Below, piece by piece: positions 1 to 6,328 of a DNA stretch of 10,184 nt. Below the pieces are notes generated by a model, which ran no database searches, was not told the origin of the DNA, and was given only the letters and a program-made list of their open reading frames with translations. The position numbers and the translations under genes are program-made. Position 1 is the first letter of the stretch, and each line of letters starts with the position of its first letter. This DNA comes from Bacteroidales bacterium UBA5206 (GTDB lineage Bacteria > Bacteroidota > Bacteroidia > Bacteroidales > Tenuifilaceae), in contig DHVO01000175.1 of the NCBI GenBank assembly GCA_002412705.1, forward strand, positions 1 through 10,184. Reading direction: 5' to 3'.

Positions 1-49
1 TAGAGAATAAAACAAAGCCATTATAAACTAGTACAACATTTAGCAAATC

Positions 50-84
50 ATAGGAAAGTGGAATTTTTATTACCACTTTCCTAT
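50..84. terminator. Perfect 12-bp hairpin, likely terminator of an off-window gene
   Basis: Positions 50-61 (ATAGGAAAGTGG) are exactly complementary to 73-84 (CCACTTTCCTAT), with an 11-nt A/T loop. No strong T tract follows on either strand. This makes a classical intrinsic terminator uncertain, but the position at the start of a gene-free stretch fits the end of a transcription unit entering from the left. An mRNA 3'-stabilising hairpin or a protein-binding palindrome are alternatives. Confidence 0.5.
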
Positions 85-231
85 TCAATTAGTAAGAAGA
101 AATTTAAGTTCCCCTTAACCTATCTATTTATTAACTATAAAAATAAATCAGAATAGATTATCAAATAGACATACTACTAGCTTTTAGTCACCAAAAAAAG
201 TGGAGCAATAACTTGTTTTAACTTATAAATA

Positions 232-257
232 TTTCTATTATTTTTGAATAATAGAAA
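232..257. repeat. 11-bp AT-rich palindrome overlapping the promoter box of the first lipoprotein gene
   Basis: The arm at 232-242 (TTTCTATTATT) is perfectly complementary to 247-257 (AATAATAGAAA), with a 4-nt spacer TTTG. The left arm and spacer cover the candidate -7 box at 239-246. Such a dyad could be an operator for a dimeric regulator or a chance AT-rich palindrome. It has only two G/C base pairs, so a stable RNA hairpin is less likely. Confidence 0.4.
239..246 (+). promoter_or_regulatory. Candidate -7 promoter box for the first lipoprotein gene
   Basis: TATTTTTG is an exact match to the Bacteroidota -7 consensus TAnnTTTG and lies 55 nt before the ATG at 302. The -33 element is poor: the nearest TTG (213-215) is 23 nt away, longer than the usual spacing of about 18-20, and TTTA at 217-220 has the right spacing but is off-consensus. 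The T-rich context makes chance matches easier, so the call is moderate. Confidence 0.4.
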
Positions 258-301
258 AGAAATTAGAATAGACACAGATATCATTTAAAACTATATTTCA
301 A

Positions 302-865
302 ATGAAAAAGACTCTCACCATACTACTTTTCAGTATTTCTATCTTCTTTTTTTTATTTGCATGCACAGAGGATGAACCAATAATCAAAAAGAATATTGTT
401 TTAATTAATGGACGCACAGTTAATATTTCGGAAGGGATTCTTGTAAGCCAAGGTAAACTTTCTTCGCAAGAAAAGGCTGGTTATAGTTTTAGGCTAATTT
501 TATTTACTTCTGGCATAAAATTCTCATCAACAGGAGATCTTCTTGGTAGAGGAGATGTAATCATTTTCGAACTATACTCATCTACATCATCAGAACTTAC
601 AACAGGCACATACAAGTTCGACCCATACAAAAATCAAGATGCTAACAGTTTTGATTATGGTGAATTTATTTTAGGTTACAGTTTAACAGATTGGATGTGC
701 GAAGCATACGACTATATAAAAGATGGTACAATTACGATAAAAAAAACATCAAACACTTATGAAATAAAGATTGATTGTATTGTAATGAGTGATGGCAAAT
801 TAACAGGTTATTATAAGGGCGCCCCAACATTCTATAATTGGACAACGAGAAAAATGCCGCAATAA
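302..865 (+). CDS. Predicted surface-exposed lipoprotein, paralogue of the next gene
   Basis: This gene encodes a 187-residue protein of unknown function that is predicted to be lipidated and exported. It starts with a type II signal peptide: MKK, a hydrophobic core at about 5-20, and lipobox LFAC with the lipidated cysteine at residue 21. The residues after it are TEDE, an acidic stretch like the lipoprotein export signal known in Bacteroidota, so surface display is inferred. The mature part reads as a beta-rich domain. It shares with the downstream neighbour a G-D-[VL]-I-x-F-E-L segment (84-91), S-S-x-x-x-E-L and G-T-Y (93-104), A-N-[ST]-F-D (114-118), a conserved cysteine (159) and a C-terminal G-Y-Y-K-G (169-173). 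No catalytic motif is visible. No Shine-Dalgarno sequence precedes the ATG, which is usual in this phylum; the signal peptide fixes the start. The coding sequence is visibly more AT-rich than the TCA genes downstream. The gene family is not one I can name. Confidence 0.85.
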   Translation: MKKTLTILLFSISIFFFLFACTEDEPIIKKNIVLINGRTVNISEGILVSQGKLSSQEKAGYSFRLILFTSGIKFSSTGDLLGRGDVIIFELYSSTSSELTTGTYKFDPYKNQDANSFDYGEFILGYSLTDWMCEAYDYIKDGTITIKKTSNTYEIKIDCIVMSDGKLTGYYKGAPTFYNWTTRKMPQ

Positions 866-1163
866 TTATCAATACCCCCCAATCAAAATCTACTTAACTT
901 GCTTCATATCAACTACCCCATTTATAATAGCAGAATTAGCATATAACTAAAACGAGTAAAATACCACATAAACTTCTGCTTTCACTAGGGTTTGCTTGTT
1001 AGTTTCACTGTTCTATTGCCGAAACAACATAAGGGAATAGGATTCTACAATTGCATTTGTTTTTCTACAATTTTTTATAACTTTGATTAAAAGCAGAAGA
1101 AAACTGACTTTCAGGCGGAACCGAAAAGCCTTATACGAGTAGGAAACAAACCAATTTTTTATT
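866..1163. other. AT-rich intergenic region between the two lipoprotein genes
   Basis: No convincing gene is visible. I see no good terminator after the first lipoprotein gene; a C6 run (875-880) and a 7-bp inverted repeat with a 38-nt loop (929-935 and 974-980) are too weak to call. The right half holds a well-formed promoter for the second lipoprotein gene (separate entry) and a leader of roughly 70 nt. The length and the internal promoter suggest that the paralogues can be transcribed independently. Confidence 0.6.
1056..1085 (+). promoter_or_regulatory. Bacteroidota-type promoter for the second lipoprotein gene
   Basis: TTTG at 1056-1059, an 18-nt spacer, then TAACTTTG at 1078-1085 match the -33/-7 consensus TTTG-N18-20-TAnnTTTG exactly. 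Transcription would begin a few bases after 1085, giving a leader of about 70 nt before the ATG at 1164. This is the cleanest promoter match in the window. Confidence 0.65.
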
Positions 1164-1727
1164 ATGAAAAAACTAAATTTCAGAATCTTACTAAGCCTAT
1201 TTGTTATTTCTACATTGTTTGTTGGCTGTAGTGACGATGAGGATGCTCCTAAAAATTTTTTTTCGCACAATGGGGTAACCACTAACATTACTGCAGGATT
1301 ACTTGAGAATTTTGGGGTTACAGATCAACCCACATATAACTTTGATATTACGTTATATAAAGGACTCTCTTATAACCAAACATCAGGGCTAATGGGTACA
1401 GGAGACCTTATTTACTTTGAGCTATTCTCATCGTCAGCAACAGAGCTAGTCCCTGGCACTTACACCTATGATGCATTAGAGACTACAAATGCAAACACGT
1501 TTGATGCTGGACTTATAGCCATGGGATTTGAAGTTGCAAATGAAACAGCAGATGAGATTTTTTATATAGCTAGCGGCACAGTAACAGTTAAGAAGGATGG
1601 TAGTACCTATACTATTGATATTGACTGCACTTCTTCAGATGGGAAAAAAATATCAGGCTATTACAAAGGTTCATTAGCTTATGGCGATTATACTGATGGC
1701 AGAAAAAAATCAAGCCTAGTTAAATAA
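1164..1727 (+). CDS. Predicted surface-exposed lipoprotein, tandem paralogue
   Basis: This gene encodes a 187-residue lipoprotein of unknown function, the same length as its upstream paralogue. The signal peptide (MKK, hydrophobic core 7-20) ends in lipobox FVGC with the lipidated cysteine at 22. SDDED follows, a strong acidic surface-export signal of the Bacteroidota type. The mature domain aligns with the paralogue nearly end to end: NG-x-T-x-N-I near 36-42, G-D-L-I-Y-F-E-L (80-87), G-T-Y (98-100), A-N-T-F-D-A-G (110-116), G-T-V-T-V-K-K (138-144), I-D-I-D-C (151-155) and G-Y-Y-K-G (165-169). The repeated short hydrophobic strands suggest a beta fold. Divergence is high outside these blocks, so the duplication is not recent. 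An AGGAAA (1140-1145) lies about 18 nt before the ATG, too far for a normal ribosome site. The gene has its own promoter and a strong terminator, so it seems to form a single-gene unit. A binding or cell-surface role is possible but unproven. Confidence 0.87.
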   Translation: MKKLNFRILLSLFVISTLFVGCSDDEDAPKNFFSHNGVTTNITAGLLENFGVTDQPTYNFDITLYKGLSYNQTSGLMGTGDLIYFELFSSSATELVPGTYTYDALETTNANTFDAGLIAMGFEVANETADEIFYIASGTVTVKKDGSTYTIDIDCTSSDGKKISGYYKGSLAYGDYTDGRKKSSLVK

Positions 1728-1750
1728 TTGCAATAAAACACTCAAATTAC

Positions 1751-1784
1751 GAGGACGTCCAAATATAACGGACGCCCTCTTTTT
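1751..1784 (+). terminator. Rho-independent terminator after the lipoprotein pair
   Basis: GAGGACGTCC (1751-1760) pairs with GGACGCCCTC (1770-1779) over 10 positions with a single A-C mismatch. The loop is 9 nt and TTTTT (1780-1784) follows. The hairpin starts 23 nt after the stop codon of the second lipoprotein gene. It is GC-rich in an AT-rich setting, a typical intrinsic terminator, and separates this gene from the block beginning at 1967. Confidence 0.88.
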
Positions 1785-1919
1785 ATTTATAGTAGTCTTA
1801 ATCCTTTCTCAATAATAATCCATTATAATCTGAACTAATTAGGCTGAACCTTACTTGTTAATAAAAAATACGAACATCCAACAAAATCGCTTCCCCTCCT
1901 AAACGTTTCCCTTAAACCA

Positions 1920-1949
1920 TTGTTGTTTACACTAAAGCTAGTAATTTAG
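1920..1949 (+). promoter_or_regulatory. Possible promoter for the 473-aa gene and sucAB
   Basis: TTG at 1920-1922, a 19-nt spacer and TAATTTAG at 1942-1949 resemble the Bacteroidota -33/-7 pattern with one mismatch in the -7 box. The predicted start would leave only about 10 nt of leader before the ATG at 1967, which is short. No better candidate was seen between the terminator at 1784 and the gene, so the call is tentative. Confidence 0.3.
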
Positions 1950-1966
1950 GGGAAAACCCATTTTTT

Positions 1967-3388
1967 ATGGAGAGGGAAATATATAGCACAAAAAGGAAAG
2001 CGTTGATGCTTAACCTTGATCAATCAAAGTATGGAACCATTGCCGAGATTGGTGGAGGACAAGAGGTTGCAAGAGCTTTCTTTCAAGCAGGCGGTGCATC
2101 AGGAACCATAGCCAAATCCATATCGGCATACGATAAAACATTTAGCGATCATCTATACAACGAAGGAAATGCCGATAGGTATGTTTGCCTCCCCCGTCTA
2201 GAGAAAATGCTTGAAACAGAATACTGTGAGCTGCTATCGGTTTTAGGCACTCAGCGTAAAAATAACGTTCGCTTTTTTGCCTTCGCCAACACAGTTGAAA
2301 CCCTAAACTTTTCCAAAAGTAACAAAGGCCACGGATGGCTGGGGGTTAAATTTGAACTAACCCAACAAGGCAAACCCAACGAGATAGTTATACACGTTAG
2401 GCTCCACGAAAACGATGGCGCCCTTCAACAGTACACACTAGGCACTCTTGGTGTTAACCTAATATTTGCCTGTTACAACTATTACAGCACGCCCAACACA
2501 TTTCTACAGTCGCTAATGGACAACCTAGACCGCGATAGGGTTGAGATTACAATGGCTAGAATGACTGGACCAGACCTCTCGTGGGTTGATAATAGGCTTC
2601 TATGCGTACAGCTGGTTAAAAACGGAATGGCAAATGCCATAATGTTTGATAGGTATGGACAAGTTCAGCAGCCCTCCGACATGCTCTACAAGAAAAATGC
2701 GCTAGTGCTTCGAGGGCGATTTAGACCTATAACCTACGTTGGCTTCGATATACTAAAAAGCTCCTATGCCCTTTTCAAAACCGATGAGGATCACACACCA
2801 GAATCAACCCTCCAAATTTGTGAAATCACCCTAAACAACCTACTCGAGGAAGGCGAACTAAACGAACGCGATTTTCTTGATAGGGTGGACTTGCTTAACG
2901 GCATGGGGCAAAATGTGCTAATCTCAAACTTCAGAGAGTTCTACAAACTAGGTGAGTACTTTGCTCAGTTTAAAGCAAAAAACATACGTATTATTGTGGG
3001 TGTGCCCATATTCTCCAAAATACTAGATAAAAAGTACTATGCCAACCTAAAAGGCGGCCTCCTTGAGGCTATGGGGAAAATGTTTCCCGAGAATACAAAA
3101 TTCTACATATATCCAGCCCTAAACCCCGAAACAGGGGGAGTGGTTACATCCAACAACGTTGAAATGCCCGCTGACATTAAGCACCTGTTCAACTATTTAA
3201 AGCTGAACAGAAAGATTCACGATCTTACCAATGTAAACACCAAATGGCTTAGTATTAGCTCAACGGAAGTGCTGGCTCTAATACGTACAGGCAATCCTAA
3301 GTGGGAAAAAATGGTACCTAAGTACATTCTGCAAAACATTAAGGCCAAAGAATTGTTTGGGTATAAAAACGTAAGTAGCGAGTCCTAA
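1967..3388 (+). CDS. Conserved Bacteroidota cytoplasmic protein of unknown function
   Basis: This gene encodes a 473-residue protein with no signal peptide and no obvious membrane segment, so it is predicted to be cytoplasmic. I recognise the family from memory as widespread in Bacteroidota. Recalled hallmarks are RKALxLNL (10-17), YGTxAEIGxGQE (22-33), GGASGTIAKSxSAYDK (42-57), the FAFANTV region (104-110), GHGWLGVKF (121-129), LGTLGVNL (158-165), VDNRL and LVKNGM (207-221), YKKN (241-244), LRGRFRP (248-254), GELNERDFLDR (296-306), and LFGYK near the C terminus (463-467). Homologues are sometimes labelled TonB-dependent receptor or nicotinate-nucleotide adenylyltransferase. Neither label fits: there is no signal peptide or barrel, and no nucleotidyltransferase HxGH motif. 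The conserved block starting at residue 10 supports the first ATG over a second one at 2006, even though AAGGAAAG precedes the latter. An 84-bp gap without a terminator or clear promoter leads into sucA, so co-transcription is plausible. Function is unknown. Confidence 0.85.
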   Translation: MEREIYSTKRKALMLNLDQSKYGTIAEIGGGQEVARAFFQAGGASGTIAKSISAYDKTFSDHLYNEGNADRYVCLPRLEKMLETEYCELLSVLGTQRKNNVRFFAFANTVETLNFSKSNKGHGWLGVKFELTQQGKPNEIVIHVRLHENDGALQQYTLGTLGVNLIFACYNYYSTPNTFLQSLMDNLDRDRVEITMARMTGPDLSWVDNRLLCVQLVKNGMANAIMFDRYGQVQQPSDMLYKKNALVLRGRFRPITYVGFDILKSSYALFKTDEDHTPESTLQICEITLNNLLEEGELNERDFLDRVDLLNGMGQNVLISNFREFYKLGEYFAQFKAKNIRIIVGVPIFSKILDKKYYANLKGGLLEAMGKMFPENTKFYIYPALNPETGGVVTSNNVEMPADIKHLFNYLKLNRKIHDLTNVNTKWLSISSTEVLALIRTGNPKWEKMVPKYILQNIKAKELFGYKNVSSES

Positions 3389-3472
3389 TAAAGTACATCG
3401 CATTACTTACTTTAGATCAAACACCAAGCATTCGTTGTATCACTAACAACCAATACCTGTCATCTCAACATC

Positions 3473-6268
3473 ATGGATAACAATATTTTTTTGAGTAATA
3501 TCGATCCACAAGCGCTTGACCAGCTTTTTTCCAACTGGCAAAAAGATCCCAGTTCGGTTGACTCAACTTGGCAAAAGTTTTTTGAGGGGTTTGAGTTTGC
3601 ATTGGCTCACTACGCTAATGGCCAATCAATGGTTCTTGATGCCGAGTTTAAGGTGATTAACCTAATTGAGTCGTACAGAAAACGTGGACACCTTTTCACA
3701 AAAACCAACCCTGTTCGAACGCGGCGCAAGTATAGCCCCACTCTCGACATAGAAAATTTTGGGTTAACAAGTTCCGATTTAAATACAACGTTCCAAGCAG
3801 GAAAACAAATTGGAATAGGTCCAGCCAAACTTAACGACATTATAAATCACCTAGAAAAAACCTATTGCCAATCCATTGGCGCAGAATACATGTTCATTCG
3901 CGATCCAGAAGTTGTTGCATGGCTTCAGGAGAAGATGGAATCGACTCAAAACAAAACCAACTTTACCCCAGATCAGAAAAAGCACATCTTCCATCACCTT
4001 AAGCAGGCAATTGGATTTGAACAGTTTATACATAAAAAGTTTATTGGGCAAAAACGCTTTTCGCTAGAGGGAGCAGAATCGCTCATACCAGCCATGGATG
4101 CTGCCATAGAGCGCGGTGCAGAGTTTGGTATTAAGGAGTTTGTTATAGGCATGGCTCATCGTGGGCGGCTTAATGTTTTGGCCAACATCATGCAAAAGCC
4201 AGAGGAAAAAATATTCTCAGAATTTGCAGGAGAGCAGTACGAAGAAGACATTGCCCTAGGCGATGTGAAATACCACCTGGGATACAGCACCCAAATAGCA
4301 ACAGATAAGGGCAATGATGTTGTTCTAAACCTTCTTCCAAATCCCTCCCATTTAGAAACGGTAGGCCCTGTTGCCGAAGGTGTTGCTCGTGCGCGTGCAA
4401 ACTCCCTTTACGAGAAGGATTTCACCAAAATTGCACCAATAATCATTCATGGCGATGCAGCTATTGCTGCTCAAGGAGTGGTTTACGAAACCATTCAGAT
4501 GTCCCAGCTTAAAGGCTACAAAACGGGAGGAACAATTCATTTGGTAATTAACAACCAAGTTGGGTTCACAACCAACTATATCGATGCCAGAAGTAGTACC
4601 TACTGTACCGATATTGCCAAAGTGATCAAATCGCCCATATTCCATGTTAACGGAGACGATCCTGAAGCCCTTGTACACACCATTAGGCTCGCCATGGACT
4701 ATCGACAGAAATTTAGTACCGATGTTTTTATTGACATCCTTTGCTACCGCCGCTATGGGCACAATGAAGGCGACGAGCCTAGGTTTACCCAACCAACGCT
4801 TTACGAGGCAATAACAAAGCATAAGAATACGCGCGATTTGTACTCTTCCAGCTTGGCTACAGAAAATATTCTGAGCCAAACCGAGGCCAAGGATCTTATT
4901 CTGCAATACGATTCGCATTTAGAGGAGAAGCTAAAAATTGCATCGGAGATTAAAAGGGTTAGCATTCAGCGATTCTTGCCAAAAGAGTGGACTGGCTTTA
5001 GGTATGCTCAAGTAGAGGATTTTGATTCATCGCCCAACACATCGGTAAGCAGAGAAAAACTTGAAGCTATTGCGCAAAAAATCAATGGGCTTCCAGAAAA
5101 TACCCCTTTTCTTAAAAAGCTACGAAAGCTAGTTGATGATAGGCAGCAAATGATAGCTACCGATAGCCTCGATTGGGCTATGGCCGAACTGCTAGCTTAT
5201 GGAAGTCTAGTTGACGAAGGAACTCCTGTTCGCATTAGCGGGCAGGACTCCGAGAGGGGTACATTCTCTCACCGACATGCAGTTTACGCCGTTGAGAACT
5301 CCGATGAGAAGTACTTTCCGCTAAAAAACATCAGTCCAAACCAAGCTCCATTCCACATCTACAACAGCCACCTTTCGGAGTATGGCGTTTTAGGTTTTGA
5401 ATACGGCTATTCCCTTGCCATGCCCAGTGGCCTAACCATTTGGGAAGCTCAGTTTGGTGATTTCCATAACGTGGCTCAGCCTATCATAGACCAGTACATT
5501 AGCTCCGCAGAAGACAAGTGGGGACTACAGTCTGGGCTAACCCTTCTCCTTCCCCATGGGTACGAAGGTCAGGGGCCAGAACACTCCAGTGCTAGAATAG
5601 AACGATTCCTAACCCTTGCTGCTAGCAACAACATGCAAATAGTGAACTGCACAACACCAGCAAACATGTTTCATGTGCTTCGGCGCCAAGTAAAACGCAA
5701 TTTCCGTGTTCCACTAGTTGTGTTTACACCCAAAAGCTTGCTGCGACATCCACAGTGCGTTTCGTCTCTCAACGACCTTGCACAAGGTGGTTTTAGGGAA
5801 GTTATTGATGATACTAACGTTATCCCACTTGATGTTAAACGGGTTGTTTTTTGCTCCGGCAAGGTTTACTACGATTTGCTACAACGCAAGCAACACTTCG
5901 ATGCCAAGGACATTGCCCTTGTTAGGCTTGAACAGATTTATCCGTTCCCCGCAAAACAAGTAGAGGAGGTTCTAAAAAGATACCCCAATGCATTAAAATG
6001 GCTATGGGTACAAGAAGAACCAAGAAATATGGGTGCTTGGAACTTTATTCGCGACAGGATCACATCCGTTCCCTTAGAGCCCGTTACCCGTGTGGCAAGC
6101 GGAAGTCCTGCTGTTGGGCTAAGCAAAATACATGCAATGGAACAAGAGGAGATAATTGGTAAGGTTTTCAGGAAATGCGACTGCGAGCTTAACAACAAGT
6201 ACTGTGGTTTACAGTGCATTGAAGGTAGCAAACAATCCGAAAGGAAATCGCAGCACGAGCTATTCTAG
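3473..6268 (+). CDS. sucA: 2-oxoglutarate dehydrogenase E1 component
   Basis: This is the thiamine-diphosphate-dependent E1 subunit (931 aa; the E. coli protein has about 933). It decarboxylates 2-oxoglutarate and reductively succinylates the lipoyl group of E2 in the TCA cycle, in the cytoplasm. Domains in order: N-terminal E1o motif (FLSNIDPQALDQLF, 6-19); ThDP-binding dehydrogenase domain with GMAHRGRLNVL (226-236, His229), NPSHLE (290-295, His293), and the GD...NN cofactor motif (Asp328 to Asn361 in INNQVGF); RRYGHNEGDEP (426-436); pyrimidine-binding transketolase-like domain with GQDSERGTFSHRHAV (590-604), EAQFGDFHN (658-666), GYEGQGPEHSSAR (696-708) and KSLLRHP (754-760); and a C-terminal domain to about 895. 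The His229 and His293 motifs distinguish 2-oxoglutarate E1 from pyruvate E1. The odd part is a tail of about 30 residues with four cysteines (902, 904, 911, 915). sucB follows after 60 bp, so the two are almost certainly one operon. There is no Shine-Dalgarno sequence. Confidence 0.97.
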   Translation: MDNNIFLSNIDPQALDQLFSNWQKDPSSVDSTWQKFFEGFEFALAHYANGQSMVLDAEFKVINLIESYRKRGHLFTKTNPVRTRRKYSPTLDIENFGLTSSDLNTTFQAGKQIGIGPAKLNDIINHLEKTYCQSIGAEYMFIRDPEVVAWLQEKMESTQNKTNFTPDQKKHIFHHLKQAIGFEQFIHKKFIGQKRFSLEGAESLIPAMDAAIERGAEFGIKEFVIGMAHRGRLNVLANIMQKPEEKIFSEFAGEQYEEDIALGDVKYHLGYSTQIATDKGNDVVLNLLPNPSHLETVGPVAEGVARARANSLYEKDFTKIAPIIIHGDAAIAAQGVVYETIQMSQLKGYKTGGTIHLVINNQVGFTTNYIDARSSTYCTDIAKVIKSPIFHVNGDDPEALVHTIRLAMDYRQKFSTDVFIDILCYRRYGHNEGDEPRFTQPTLYEAITKHKNTRDLYSSSLATENILSQTEAKDLILQYDSHLEEKLKIASEIKRVSIQRFLPKEWTGFRYAQVEDFDSSPNTSVSREKLEAIAQKINGLPENTPFLKKLRKLVDDRQQMIATDSLDWAMAELLAYGSLVDEGTPVRISGQDSERGTFSHRHAVYAVENSDEKYFPLKNISPNQAPFHIYNSHLSEYGVLGFEYGYSLAMPSGLTIWEAQFGDFHNVAQPIIDQYISSAEDKWGLQSGLTLLLPHGYEGQGPEHSSARIERFLTLAASNNMQIVNCTTPANMFHVLRRQVKRNFRVPLVVFTPKSLLRHPQCVSSLNDLAQGGFREVIDDTNVIPLDVKRVVFCSGKVYYDLLQRKQHFDAKDIALVRLEQIYPFPAKQVEEVLKRYPNALKWLWVQEEPRNMGAWNFIRDRITSVPLEPVTRVASGSPAVGLSKIHAMEQEEIIGKVFRKCDCELNNKYCGLQCIEGSKQSERKSQHELF

Positions 6269-6328
6269 CAAATAGAAATACAGAGAACATCGCTTTGATT
6301 AAGTAAAACAAACAACAAGATAACAACC

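Larger units (their letters stand above)
1..301. other. AT-rich non-coding region upstream of the first lipoprotein gene
   Basis: No convincing coding sequence is visible on either strand. The region holds a 12-bp inverted repeat near the left edge (separate entry), a -7-like promoter box and an overlapping 11-bp palindrome just before the first gene (separate entries). The rest is low-complexity A/T sequence with only weak chance hairpins. It most likely contains the 3' end signal of an off-window gene plus the promoter and leader of the lipoprotein gene. Confidence 0.7.

Noticed and set aside
126..148. 7-bp inverted repeat ATTTATT/AATAAAT in the left flank
   Set aside because: It is composed almost only of A and T with a 9-nt loop; expected by chance in such sequence.
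974..1098. 9-bp inverted repeat TTCTGCTTT (974-982) and AAAGCAGAA (1090-1098)
   Set aside because: The arms are more than 100 nt apart with no further pairing, and the right arm lies just after the promoter; it looks coincidental.
1013..1288. 91-codon open frame on the minus strand across the second lipoprotein start
   Set aside because: It overlaps the promoter, leader and signal-peptide region of a well-supported gene, and the translation looks like random AT-rich sequence.
1967..3388. TonB-dependent receptor or nicotinate-nucleotide adenylyltransferase as the product name
   Set aside because: There is no signal peptide, plug or barrel signature, and no HxGH nucleotidyltransferase motif; these names appear to be propagated labels.
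3389..3414. 7-bp inverted repeat TAAAGTA/TACTTTA right after the 473-aa gene
   Set aside because: It has a weak AT-rich stem, a 12-nt loop and no T tract, so I do not call it a terminator; read-through into sucA seems more likely.
4352..4918. 188-codon open frame on the minus strand inside sucA
   Set aside because: It lies fully antisense to highly conserved E1 sequence, its translation shows no family motif, and no promoter or leader supports it.
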